In this document: positions 7,765 to 14,307 of the stretch, one piece after another
Numbering within the stretch: position 1 is the first letter of the stretch
Layout: the number at the start of each line of letters is the position of its first letter
The notes under the pieces: model-generated
The model's input: only the letters and a program-made list of their open reading frames with translations
Told to the model about the DNA's origin: nothing
The model's database searches: none
Translations under genes and position numbers: made by a program
Source: JBLIAZ01 sp047632015
GTDB taxonomy: Bacteria; Bacteroidota; Bacteroidia; Flavobacteriales_C; GCA-002722245
Assembly: GCA_047632015.1 (NCBI GenBank)
Contig: JBLIBC010000014.1
Coordinates: 1 to 22,093 of the forward strand
DNA length: 22,093 nucleotides
Direction: 5' to 3'

Positions 7765-8547
7765 ATGGCCATCGTTACATTAACAACAGATTTAGGAACA
7801 AAAGATTTTTATGCTGCTTCAATAAAAGGCAGGATATATACTTTATGTCCTAATGTGTCTATAGTTGATATTACTCACGAGGTCCCTCCTTTCGATGTGG
7901 AAATTGCTGCATTTAGTTTAAAAAATACTTACAAAGATTTTCCAAAAGGAAGTATTCACATCATAGGAGTTGATCCTGTTGAAAAAGAAAATCAAAAACA
8001 TGTCATTGTGTTTCATGATGATCACTATTTTGTCAGTGCTGACAATGGCTTGTTTTCGTTTTTGTTTGATATAATACCAGATCAAGTACTACTGATTGAC
8101 ATAGCAAGTCATTCTACCACTACGACATTTCCCGCAAAAGATATTTTTGCAACCGTAGCTGCTCATTTGGCATCTGGAAAATCATTAGACGAAGTTACTT
8201 CAGGACAGCATGTACTTGTAAACAGGTCTTCAATTGGTCCGACATTTGAATCCAACACCATCAGTGGTCACGCAATTTATGTGGATTCAATGGGCAACAT
8301 AACCACCGACATCACTAAAGAGGCGTTCAAAAAAATTGGCTTAGGTCGCAATTTTGAGGTTGGTTTTAGGCGCCCTGGAAACAGTATTCAAAAAATATCA
8401 AGATATTACAATCAGGTTCCTGCTGGGGAAAAAATTGCTTTGTTCAACAACTTCAATAGTTTAGAAATTGCTATTAATCAAGGTAATGCTTCCAAACTAT
8501 TTGGCATGAAAAGAGGTGATGTGATTCGAGTGAATTTTGTTGATTAA
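7765..8547 (+). CDS. SAM hydroxide adenosyltransferase family protein (DUF62), divergent
   Basis: 260 residues from ATG 7765, starting MAIVTLTTDLGTKDFYAA, which is the expected family N-terminus with the ligand-binding TTDLG (7-11). Other hallmarks are SADNG (91-95, usual APDNG), VDSMGNITTDI (173-183) and LEIAINQGNAS (233-243). Characterised members hydrolyse S-adenosylmethionine to adenosine and methionine; relatives are the fluorinase and chlorinase. The family motif VDPGVGTxRR is replaced by VDPVEKENQK (69-78), so the usual arginine position holds Q77, and the usual FHGRDIF is FPAKDIF (122-128), with P123 at the usual histidine. Hydrolase activity is therefore uncertain. The family assignment is secure. 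The ABM-fold gene follows after 18 bases, so the two are probably co-transcribed. Confidence 0.9.
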   Translation: MAIVTLTTDLGTKDFYAASIKGRIYTLCPNVSIVDITHEVPPFDVEIAAFSLKNTYKDFPKGSIHIIGVDPVEKENQKHVIVFHDDHYFVSADNGLFSFLFDIIPDQVLLIDIASHSTTTTFPAKDIFATVAAHLASGKSLDEVTSGQHVLVNRSSIGPTFESNTISGHAIYVDSMGNITTDITKEAFKKIGLGRNFEVGFRRPGNSIQKISRYYNQVPAGEKIALFNNFNSLEIAINQGNASKLFGMKRGDVIRVNFVD

Positions 8548-8565
8548 CTTAAACATTTAACTAGT

Positions 8566-8859
8566 ATGATTACGCGCATTGTAAAATTGTCATTTGTCGA
8601 CTCATATTGTGAAGAGTTTGAAACTGAATTTCCCAAAATTCAAAAAATTGTATTGTCGAGCAATGGTTGTAAAAGTGTTGAATTGCTTAGGTCCAGTGGA
8701 TCAGGAACCTACTTTACCTACTCCTTGTGGATTGATAAAAACTGCTTGAACAGTTATAGGAAATCAGACACTTTCAAAAAGATTTGGGCAACTTTCAAAG
8801 TTAATTTTAAGGACAAAGCGGAGGCTTGGTCAACAATTAACATCTCTCCAATTGAATAG
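8566..8859 (+). CDS. Antibiotic biosynthesis monooxygenase (ABM)-domain protein
   Basis: 97 residues forming one dimeric alpha/beta-barrel (ferredoxin-like) domain. The recognisable pattern is an N-terminal strand ITRIVKLSFVDSY, a helix ending at a QKIVLSSNGCKSVELLRS turn and strand, a second strand YFTYSLWIDKN, a helix SYRKSDTFKKIWATF and a final strand. Members include small monooxygenases, heme-degrading enzymes and many proteins of unknown role. No catalytic signature can be read from the sequence. It sits 18 bases after the DUF62 gene and ends 8 bases from the convergent lipoprotein gene, leaving no room for a terminator. Confidence 0.75.
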   Translation: MITRIVKLSFVDSYCEEFETEFPKIQKIVLSSNGCKSVELLRSSGSGTYFTYSLWIDKNCLNSYRKSDTFKKIWATFKVNFKDKAEAWSTINISPIE

Positions 8860-8867
8860 CTTTTTAC

Positions 8868-9302
8868 TTATCTAATAAATACTGCTGAAACAGTGTCTTT
8901 ATCAGCGTTTCCGTCGTCAATGTAGTACGTAAAGTTGATTTTTTGATCATTTTCCATTTCACCTTTACCACTATACAAACTACCACTAACTGTTTGATCT
9001 GGAACAGTGATGGTACTAACTAATACAGCGCTCACATTTGCAGCTACGGAGTCTCCAGTACCTATCAAATAAAAATTTGAAATATTTACTTGCGCAGGAT
9101 ATTGGTCGTCTTTTGACATATTTACTATAAAGTTCCTATCACCAAGTATTTTGCTACTTTCACTTACTGTCCAGTTACCTATAAACCTATCCCGTTGATC
9201 ACCCTCAGTTTCTGAGGGGTCCGGAATTTCGATATCAGGCTCTTTTTCACAACAAATAGACAAAGCTAAAACTCCAATAATCAACCACGTTTTTCCTTTC
9301 AT
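8868..9302 (-). CDS. Small lipoprotein of unknown function
   Basis: 144 residues. The N-terminus is a lipoprotein signal (KGKTWLIIGVLALSIC) with the lipobox ending at C17, followed by C18 and an acidic stretch CEKEPDIEIPDPSE. An acidic or charged region just after the cysteine is the known surface-export signal of Bacteroidota lipoproteins, so surface exposure is possible. The remainder looks like a lipocalin-size beta domain (FIGNWTVSES near residue 40 is a typical opening), but I cannot assign a family. It starts 23 bases after the DUF5522 stop and is probably read from that gene's promoter. Confidence 0.75.
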   Translation of the reverse strand: MKGKTWLIIGVLALSICCEKEPDIEIPDPSETEGDQRDRFIGNWTVSESSKILGDRNFIVNMSKDDQYPAQVNISNFYLIGTGDSVAANVSAVLVSTITVPDQTVSGSLYSGKGEMENDQKINFTYYIDDGNADKDTVSAVFIR

Positions 9303-9325
9303 AACTCTAAACTATTTTAAATTCG

Positions 9326-9478
9326 CTAATCTTTATAAGGGCAGTGTTTACAGCTGTTATTACAACAATACCCCCGTTTAAGTAAATATTGCTCTGTAAA
9401 CACCCTAAATCCTCGATCGTCCCAGTAAAAATCACCCTCCTCAAATTTCACCTCCCAGCTATCACTTTGTTCTTCCAT
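9326..9478 (-). CDS. DUF5522 family mini-protein
   Basis: 50 residues from ATG 9476-9478 to TAG 9326-9328. The sequence has the characters I associate with DUF5522: an acidic, aromatic N-terminus (EEGDFYWDDRGFRVFTEQY) followed by a basic, cysteine-rich end (LKRGYCCNNSCKHCPY). The cysteines are C38, C39, C43 and C46, a likely metal- or cofactor-binding knuckle. Function is unknown. It is divergent from the PLP enzyme gene, with only 19 bases between the two ATGs, and is followed after 23 bases by the lipoprotein gene. Confidence 0.8.
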   Translation of the reverse strand: MEEQSDSWEVKFEEGDFYWDDRGFRVFTEQYLLKRGYCCNNSCKHCPYKD

Positions 9479-9512
9479 GATTTCATAAATTTACAGAATG
9501 ATTGAATCAGAG
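9466..9512. promoter_or_regulatory. Divergent promoter pair sharing one palindromic -7 box
   Basis: TAAATTTA (9486-9493) is its own reverse complement and one mismatch from TAnnTTTG in both directions. On the plus strand, TTTG at 9466-9469 lies 16 bases upstream. On the minus strand, TTG lies 20 bases upstream (about 9510-9512). Both ATGs follow within 4-7 bases of the box. Confidence 0.45.
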
Positions 9513-10406
9513 ACAAGTGTTCCTGTAGATAAAATCGAAAATTTATTCCTTGAGAAACATGGCGTAACATTGTTTCTTCAGCGAGACGATTTGCTGCATC
9601 CTGAAATATCCGGAAATAAATGGCGAAAACTGAAGTACAACATTAAAGAATTTAAATCAGGGAATTATAGTCAAATAGTGACATTTGGTGGTGCTTTCAG
9701 TAACCACATTGCTGCTACAGCAGCTGCCGGTCATGAATTTAATATCCCAACAATAGGTATAATTAGGGGTGAGATAAGCTCAAAAGAAAATCCTACACTC
9801 TCACTGGCTAAAAAAAAAGGAATGAAATTAAAATTTATTTCTAGGGCAGATTACAAGAATAAAAATGAGGAAACATTTTTAAAAAATATTCAACAAGAAT
9901 TCCCCAACTCTTTAATCATTCCTGAAGGAGGCGCTAACAAAAGCGGAATACAAGGTTGTGCTGAAATCACAAAACAAAGCCCTGATTTTGATGTCGTCAT
10001 TTGTCCATGCGGCACAGGAAGTACCTTAACCGGAATTATAAGCTCACTAAAAGAAAACCAAGAGGCAATAGGAATTCCAGTGCTAAAAGGTGCTTACTTC
10101 CTTCAGCAAGACATAGAGGATCAGTTAACCATGTTGTCCTGTGAAAATAAAAAATGGAAACTCTATTTCGATTACCATTATGGAGGCTACGCAAAATTCA
10201 ACGAGGATCTACATGAGTTTATCAAGGTTTTTTTTAAGAATACGAAAATAAAATTAGACCCTATTTATACTGGTAAAATGATGTCCGGACTGTACGATTT
10301 AATAGCCAAAAACCGACTAAATAACAAAAGGATACTTGCAGTTCATACTGGTGGTCTTCAGGGAGTTAATGGGTACGAGAACAGGTATAAAAAACTTTTA
10401 CGCTAA
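9498..10406 (+). CDS. PLP-dependent ACC deaminase / D-cysteine desulfhydrase family enzyme
   Basis: 302 residues, fold type II PLP enzyme. The PLP-binding lysine is K41 in ISGNKWRKLKYN (37-48). The phosphate/substrate segment is FGGAFSNHIAATAAAG (63-78), with S69 at the position of the second catalytic residue. CGTGSTLTG (about 171-179) is the cofactor phosphate loop. Members either open 1-aminocyclopropane-1-carboxylate or release sulfide from D-cysteine; the two cannot be told apart safely by eye, and the bacterial ACC-deaminase tyrosine pair is not verifiable here. The polypeptide is somewhat shorter than the 325-340 residues of characterised enzymes. It is probably expressed from the short divergent region at 9479-9497. 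Confidence 0.85.
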   Translation: MIESETSVPVDKIENLFLEKHGVTLFLQRDDLLHPEISGNKWRKLKYNIKEFKSGNYSQIVTFGGAFSNHIAATAAAGHEFNIPTIGIIRGEISSKENPTLSLAKKKGMKLKFISRADYKNKNEETFLKNIQQEFPNSLIIPEGGANKSGIQGCAEITKQSPDFDVVICPCGTGSTLTGIISSLKENQEAIGIPVLKGAYFLQQDIEDQLTMLSCENKKWKLYFDYHYGGYAKFNEDLHEFIKVFFKNTKIKLDPIYTGKMMSGLYDLIAKNRLNNKRILAVHTGGLQGVNGYENRYKKLLR

Positions 10407-10444
10407 ATATTGTTTCCTGTTTTATTAATACTTATATTAATCTC

Positions 10445-10849
10445 ATGATTTTTTCTCAAAAAGACAAAGAACGCCTTCTTGAAAATTTAAATATGATTAG
10501 CAATGATCATAAAAAATTTTTGGGAACTGATTTAAAGTCAGTTAAAAAACTAGGTGGTTTACTTTTCGAGCAAGAAATTTCTATCTCTGAAATCATTTTA
10601 AATCAAAATGGACATTACCTATTAAAGGAAGAAAATTCACGGACCGTTGTGTTTTACTCTTTTTTGAAAATGCTGGGTAAAGAAAGGCTTAATCAATTAA
10701 ACCATGTATTAGTAGCTAAGGAAACTGGTTTAAAATTAGGATTAAACAGCATAGGTGTAGCTCAATTGGTTTTTAAAATTAGACGCTACGGTTTCTCTAT
10801 GATGAATATTGCTGAAGTCGTTAAGCTTTTTAAAGTTTACAATAACTAA
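10445..10849 (+). CDS. Hypothetical protein, 134 residues
   Basis: I do not recognise this protein. It is predicted soluble and mainly helical: no signal peptide, no membrane segment, lysine- and leucine-rich (KDKERLLENLNMIS at the start), with a middle section SISEIILNQNGHYLLKEEN that looks like strands. The C-terminus RRYGFSMMNIAEVVKLFKVYNN is amphipathic. It starts at ATG 10445, 38 bases after the PLP-enzyme stop on the same strand, and no clear promoter lies between, so joint transcription is possible. Codon use resembles the neighbours, which supports a real gene. Confidence 0.6.
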   Translation: MIFSQKDKERLLENLNMISNDHKKFLGTDLKSVKKLGGLLFEQEISISEIILNQNGHYLLKEENSRTVVFYSFLKMLGKERLNQLNHVLVAKETGLKLGLNSIGVAQLVFKIRRYGFSMMNIAEVVKLFKVYNN

Positions 10850-10938
10850 TTTTTTAGTTTTCCCTTCTTAAGCTGGTAAGACAAAATCATTTCCTCCCGC
10901 ACCAGCATCTTTATTACTGCGCTCCGACTTTTAGACAA

Positions 10939-11454
10939 TTACTTCTTTTTCCACTCCACCAATTTTGCCAACTCATGAATAGCTGTTAAAAAATCTCTTA
11001 GCTCCTTTGGCGATCCGTACCTACTTTTAATTGATTTTGTTTTCCCATTCATTGTAACTGTAATGAAGGTAGCAGCAATATCCTGCACCAAACGATCATC
11101 GTACACATCATTTAAAGTAAAATATTTTATATCATTAATGGTTTTGATAATCTTATCATACTGTATTTGTGTTAATTCACCATCATGCTTGCCCTCGACT
11201 ATAAAAAACAATTTACCATCTATTTCGCAAGTTTTGTCAGCGTATATTTTTAAATCATATACTGGACAACGACCGTAGCACGAAGTTCTTTTAAAGGTCA
11301 GCAACTCCACTCTATTGTCTTCTTCATTCTGTGCATTATCTACTTTAGTTTGTTCCACTGGATCAACATGACTAGCTTTTTTACTCGACGAACAAGCGGT
11401 TAAAATAACTGTGACAGCAACAATTGCAAACAAACCTTTAATTATCTTTTTCAT
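10939..11454 (-). CDS. DUF6438-domain lipoprotein
   Basis: 171 residues. It has a lipoprotein signal with lipobox LTAC (C21), then a short polar linker SSSKKASH and a charged region up to about residue 50. The domain starts at LLTFKRTSCYGRCPVYDLKIY: the C-Y-G-x-C-P-x-Y motif is the signature I associate with DUF6438, a Bacteroidota family of unknown function. The following strands (GKLFFIVEGKHDGELT, ATFITVTMNGKTKSIKSRYG) fit a small beta-rich domain ending in a helix. It lies 6 bases downstream of the acylphosphatase gene and is likely in the same transcript. It is probably anchored in a membrane facing the periplasm or the surface. Confidence 0.8.
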   Translation of the reverse strand: MKKIIKGLFAIVAVTVILTACSSSKKASHVDPVEQTKVDNAQNEEDNRVELLTFKRTSCYGRCPVYDLKIYADKTCEIDGKLFFIVEGKHDGELTQIQYDKIIKTINDIKYFTLNDVYDDRLVQDIAATFITVTMNGKTKSIKSRYGSPKELRDFLTAIHELAKLVEWKKK

Positions 11455-11460
11455 ATCATT

Positions 11461-11745
11461 TTAATTTCTAATTATTCTAAAATTTATTTCTTCGGAAAGT
11501 TCCGCAACTTCCACTGTTACTTTATTAACCTTAGCAACTGGTGAGCCTTTGTGACACCATTCTAGAAACTCATCAAGTTGCATGTTTGTTCCCATCGCAA
11601 ATACAAAGACCGTACCGTCAGGCATGTTTTTCACATACCCTTTTATTGAAAGTTGGATGGCATGCTCTAATAAAAATGAACGACAAGCAACTCCTTGTAC
11701 CCTTCCGTGAATATAAATATTTAGTGCTTTTTGTTGGTATGACAT
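11461..11745 (-). CDS. acyP: Acylphosphatase
   Basis: 94 residues, the normal size. It hydrolyses acyl-phosphate (carboxyl-phosphate) bonds in the cytoplasm. The phosphate-binding loop is HGRVQGVACRSF (residues 13-24), with catalytic R22. The catalytic asparagine is N40 in GYVKNMPDGTV (36-46). The later GSPVAKVNKVTV fits the family's GPxxAxVxxV strand. The phosphate-loop motif normally reads GVxFR; here position 21 is cysteine instead of phenylalanine, which lies next to the active arginine but should not abolish binding. ATG 11743-11745 is the start. It precedes the DUF6438 gene by 6 bases. Confidence 0.92.
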   Translation of the reverse strand: MSYQQKALNIYIHGRVQGVACRSFLLEHAIQLSIKGYVKNMPDGTVFVFAMGTNMQLDEFLEWCHKGSPVAKVNKVTVEVAELSEEINFRIIRN

Positions 11746-11818
11746 TTCTTAAGACTCAAGATAGCTATAAGTGCTAAATAATTAAAGGTTTTCTCAGGGT
11801 AAACTCATGCTTTTTTTA

Positions 11819-12007
11819 CTAGGAAATCCAATTAATATTAATTAGCTGACTCACAACTACATATATGTTCTTTTTTTGATCTGAGTTGGAGGTCAATAAA
11901 GTTGGTGAAAGATTCTTGTTTTTAACAAACCGCTTAAACACGTTGATTTTTCTAGCTTCTTCAATTTTGAAAATAAAAGTGTGCGTCTGCCCTGAAGGTT
12001 TTCTGAA
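11819..12007 (-). pseudogene. Open reading frame without start codon, possible gene relic
   Basis: This lies in the 304-base stretch (11746-12049) that otherwise holds no gene. A 62-codon open stretch on the minus strand encodes FRKPSGQTHTFIFKIEE... continuing to NIYVVVSQLININWIS with a normal-looking composition, but it contains no methionine. It is in the same frame as the metallophosphoesterase upstream: after that gene's TAA come NNPTQLNVICREI, a TGA at 12008-12010, then this stretch. A neighbouring frame offers ATG plus LSAVKFDSEN at the same place. I read it as a possible decayed coding segment; chance openness in AT-rich DNA cannot be excluded. Confidence 0.3.
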
Positions 12008-12049
12008 TCAAATTTCACGGCAGATAACATTCAATTGAGTCGGATTATT

Positions 12050-12547
12050 TTATGACTTTTCCAACTCTACAATACACAACTCTTTGATTTCCCCTTTATC
12101 AACTTTAAATTTAAGTGCAGTTTGAACTTGATGAATGCCATAAGTGCCAATAGCCCCAGGATTCATGTGCAAACACTTAAGTTCCTTGTCGTATATTACT
12201 TTAAGAATATGAGAATGCCCACAAACAAACAGCTTAATTCCTTGAGCCTTAATGATGCTTTTTATTTCACCACGATATTTCGGTGGATAACCTCCGATGT
12301 GTGTCATCCAAACCTTCACGTCTTCGCAATTAAAAAATAAATCCTTGTGGAATTCTGCCCTGAGTATGTTGTTGTCAATGTTTCCAAATACAACCCTAGT
12401 GGTCAAACAGTGTTTTTTAATTTCGTCGCAAACCAATATATCTCCGATATCTCCAGCATGCCACACCTCATCAACGCTTTTTAGATGCTTTATGATTCGC
12501 TTATCGAGTACACCATGCGTATCAGAAAGAAGAATAATTTTTTTCAC
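12050..12547 (-). CDS. YfcE/MJ0936-type metallophosphoesterase
   Basis: 165 residues, usual for the small calcineurin-like phosphodiesterases. Metal ligands are all visible: D9 and H11 (SDTHG), D33 (HAGDIGD), N56 (FGNID), H83 (THIGG), H111 and H113 (CGHSH). The family hydrolyses phosphodiester or phosphomonoester bonds in a di-metal site in the cytoplasm; the natural substrate is unknown. The start is GTG at 12545-12547, placed by the canonical N-terminus MKKIILLSDTHG; no in-frame ATG precedes it. It follows the bactofilin gene on the same strand, but a terminator hairpin separates them, so it may rely on read-through or its own promoter. Confidence 0.92.
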   Translation of the reverse strand: MKKIILLSDTHGVLDKRIIKHLKSVDEVWHAGDIGDILVCDEIKKHCLTTRVVFGNIDNNILRAEFHKDLFFNCEDVKVWMTHIGGYPPKYRGEIKSIIKAQGIKLFVCGHSHILKVIYDKELKCLHMNPGAIGTYGIHQVQTALKFKVDKGEIKELCIVELEKS

Positions 12548-12570
12548 AAAACCAGCTTTCGTTTAAGCCC

Positions 12571-12602
12571 AAAAAAGACAATATTAAACTTAATATTGTC
12601 TT
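12571..12602 (-). terminator. Rho-independent terminator of the bactofilin gene
   Basis: A 13-bp perfect inverted repeat, AAGACAATATTAA (12575-12587) and TTAATATTGTCTT (12590-12602), gives on the minus strand a hairpin followed by a run of six T. The stem begins inside the bactofilin stop codon (12601-12603), so the stop and terminator overlap. Confidence 0.8.
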
Positions 12603-13023
12603 AAGCTATTTTTTCTACTAATTCTTGCGAACCTTTATCCTCCTTTGAAATCCCTTTTACAACTCCGCCCATTTTACAAGACCCCGTAAAAGTAGCACCA
12701 GGCTCAATGGATAATTTTCCTGTCATGATTTCTCCTTGCAAATTACTTGTTGCTTTAAGCTCAAGAATATCTTTGACTTCAATGCTCGATTTTAAAGTTC
12801 CTTCAATATCAGCAGACAAACAAATAATTTCTCCTTCAACTACACCTCCTATTCCCACCACTACTTTCCCATCACAATTTACTGAACCCTTCACAGTTCC
12901 ATCAATTCTAATTCCGTTAGTTGAAGTTATGTTTCCCTCTAACACGCTTCCCTCTGCAATTCTGTCGATAGAATTGGTATCAACTGCTCCTGCCTGCCCC
13001 ATACTGTTGTTGTTTTTAAACAT
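12601..13023 (-). CDS. Bactofilin (polymer-forming cytoskeletal protein)
   Basis: 140 residues from ATG 13021-13023. Bactofilins form non-polar filaments on the cytoplasmic face of the inner membrane and scaffold cell-shape or stalk enzymes. The core is the typical right-handed beta-helix of short repeats: RIAEGSVLEGNI, IRIDGTVKGSVN, VVVGIGGVVEGEI, ADIEGTLKS, LELKATSNLQGEI, LSIEPGATFTGSCKMG. A short flexible head (MFKNNNSMGQAGAVDTNS) and tail surround it. A longer reading frame runs upstream to a TTG at 13077, but the promoter occupies that interval, which fixes the ATG as the start. It is divergent from the peptidyl-prolyl isomerase operon. Confidence 0.92.
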   Translation of the reverse strand: MFKNNNSMGQAGAVDTNSIDRIAEGSVLEGNITSTNGIRIDGTVKGSVNCDGKVVVGIGGVVEGEIICLSADIEGTLKSSIEVKDILELKATSNLQGEIMTGKLSIEPGATFTGSCKMGGVVKGISKEDKGSQELVEKIA

Positions 13024-13047
13024 AATATCAAAAATTTTTAATTCACT

Positions 13048-13077
13048 CAAAATTAAACAAATACCTTTTCTTATCAA
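13048..13077 (-). promoter_or_regulatory. Bactofilin promoter
   Basis: TTG (13075-13077), 19 bases, TAATTTTG (13048-13055), an exact match to TTG-N19-TAnnTTTG on the minus strand. The expected start leaves a leader of about 20 bases before ATG 13023. Confidence 0.75.
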
Positions 13078-13141
13078 ATAATCTCAAATTAAATTTATCA
13101 ACCATCAATCAACAATAGACAATGACTTGACAAGGTAAAAC

Positions 13142-13172
13142 TTGCCTTGTTATGTATAAAATTTTAACTTTG
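13142..13172 (+). promoter_or_regulatory. Promoter of the peptidyl-prolyl isomerase/MscS operon
   Basis: TTG (13142-13144), 20 bases, TAACTTTG (13165-13172), an exact match to the Bacteroidota consensus on the plus strand. The leader before ATG 13209 would be about 30 bases; the ATG at 13152 lies inside the spacer and is not used. Confidence 0.75.
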
Positions 13173-13208
13173 CATCAAGAAATTTACAACATAAAACAAT
13201 CACAACAT

Positions 13209-13646
13209 ATGAAAACCGCTGAAATCAAAACAAATAAAGGAACAATGTTCATTGAATTTTACGAAAATGACGCACCAAATACTGTAGCAAATTTTGCAAA
13301 ACTAGCAAATGATGGATATTATGACGGATTGACATTTCACCGAGTATTACCTGATTTTGTAATTCAAGGAGGCTGTCCAGAGGGAACAGGTGCTGGAGGA
13401 CCAGGGTATCAAATCGATTGTGAATTAGACGGTGACAACCAGTTCCATGACAAAGGTGTACTATCAATGGCTCACGCTGGTCGAAATACTGGAGGATCTC
13501 AATTTTTTGTTTGTCATTCAAGAAACAACACTTCACACTTGGACGGAAACCATACATGTTTTGGAAAAGTATATGACGGCCTTGACGTAATTGACAAAAT
13601 TGCTCAAGGTGATGTAATGGAAAAAGTGACTATTCACGAAAAATAA
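13209..13646 (+). CDS. Cyclophilin-type peptidyl-prolyl cis-trans isomerase
   Basis: 145 residues from ATG 13209, a compact prokaryotic cyclophilin without a signal peptide, so it is cytoplasmic. It speeds cis-trans isomerisation of prolyl bonds. Active-site residues are visible: F43, H44 and R45 in TFHRVLPDFVIQGG (42-55), Q53, and SQFFVC (97-102). Residues 111-119 read LDGNHTCFG where the family usually has LDGKHTVFG. The upstream frame (from 13152) overlaps the promoter and is rejected. It is the first gene of a four-gene unit: the next ATG comes 5 bases after its stop. Confidence 0.94.
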   Translation: MKTAEIKTNKGTMFIEFYENDAPNTVANFAKLANDGYYDGLTFHRVLPDFVIQGGCPEGTGAGGPGYQIDCELDGDNQFHDKGVLSMAHAGRNTGGSQFFVCHSRNNTSHLDGNHTCFGKVYDGLDVIDKIAQGDVMEKVTIHEK

Positions 13647-13651
13647 AAGTC

Positions 13652-13846
13652 ATGAAATTGATTTTAATTAGCATCGTATTTTTAGCAATTGCCTTTGCTG
13701 GTATTGCAATTAAGATATTAGTGCAAAAAAATGGAGAATTCGCTGGAACCTGTGCTTCTAAAAACCCAATGCTGAATGAAGACGGAGAAGCTTGTTCAAT
13801 GTGTGGTGCAACACCAGATGAAAAATGTAAAAGCGAAGAATTGTAA
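13652..13846 (+). CDS. Single-span membrane-anchored four-Cys mini-protein
   Basis: 64 residues. Residues 1-24 form one hydrophobic helix (LILISIVFLAIAFAGIAIKIL) with no cleavage site typical of secretion, so it is probably an anchor with the rest outside. The tail has four cysteines, C34, C48, C51 and C59, in FAGTCAS and CSMCGATPDEKC; the C-x2-C pair with flanking cysteines could bind a metal or an Fe-S cluster, or form disulfides. I recall similar conserved small proteins in Bacteroidota (FAGTCAS-type) with no experimental function; this is from memory, not a search. Its TAA overlaps the next gene's ATG by one base (TAATG), showing translational coupling. Confidence 0.75.
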   Translation: MKLILISIVFLAIAFAGIAIKILVQKNGEFAGTCASKNPMLNEDGEACSMCGATPDEKCKSEEL

Positions 13847-14304
13847 TGAATAAGAACTTCCTTAAAAAGTTTGTATTCCCTGCTAGTACAGGAGCATTTG
13901 TCATTGCAATTTACATGTTACTCCCTAAGTATTTCGAAGGTAAAATATTGGGACTGCACACCTTTAGCGCTACTCGATTAGTGTTACTCTTGTTTATGTT
14001 TTTTTCCCTATACTTTGTCTTTGTTGATGAATTAAGGTATAGAGGAACAATGATTAAAATACTCTTGAGAGGCTGTATTTTAAGTCTTTTGTTTACTATT
14101 TTTCCAGCTGCAGGCACTATCCTACTTTACCTAAAGAACCCTGTTATCGATGTAGAGAATTACAGTTTATTTGAAAGTTTACTTATGCAGTCTTTGGAGT
14201 TTCTAAAATACGGGCTATTGTATACAGTACTTACATACATTTGGATTTATTTTCATCCTCAAAACATTACTCGTCGACGAAAAAAAGATACAAAAAAGCA
14301 ATAA
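13846..14304 (+). CDS. Integral membrane protein, four predicted helices
   Basis: 152 residues. Predicted membrane segments are at about 8-26 (FVFPASTGAFVIAIYMLLP), 40-60 (FSATRLVLLLFMFFSLYFVFV), 75-95 (ILLRGCILSLLFTIFPAAGTILLYL) and 118-138 (LKYGLLYTVLTYIWIYF). The basic C-terminal tail RRRKKDTKKQ is expected in the cytoplasm. No known domain is recognisable. It overlaps the mini-protein stop by one base and ends 3 bases before the MscS start, so it is translated from the same message. Co-expression with a mechanosensitive channel suggests, but does not show, a role in envelope physiology. Confidence 0.75.
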   Translation: MNKNFLKKFVFPASTGAFVIAIYMLLPKYFEGKILGLHTFSATRLVLLLFMFFSLYFVFVDELRYRGTMIKILLRGCILSLLFTIFPAAGTILLYLKNPVIDVENYSLFESLLMQSLEFLKYGLLYTVLTYIWIYFHPQNITRRRKKDTKKQ

Positions 14305-14307
14305 CAC

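Noticed and set aside
10846..10908. 20-codon minus-strand ORF (MLVREEMILSYQLKKGKLKN)
   Set aside because: It is very short, overlaps the stop of the convergent gene, and has no promoter or recognisable family.
13152..13208. ATG at 13152 giving a 19-residue longer cyclophilin
   Set aside because: It lies between the -33 and -7 elements of the gene's own promoter, and the added residues are unlike the family; ATG 13209 fits the conserved N-terminus.
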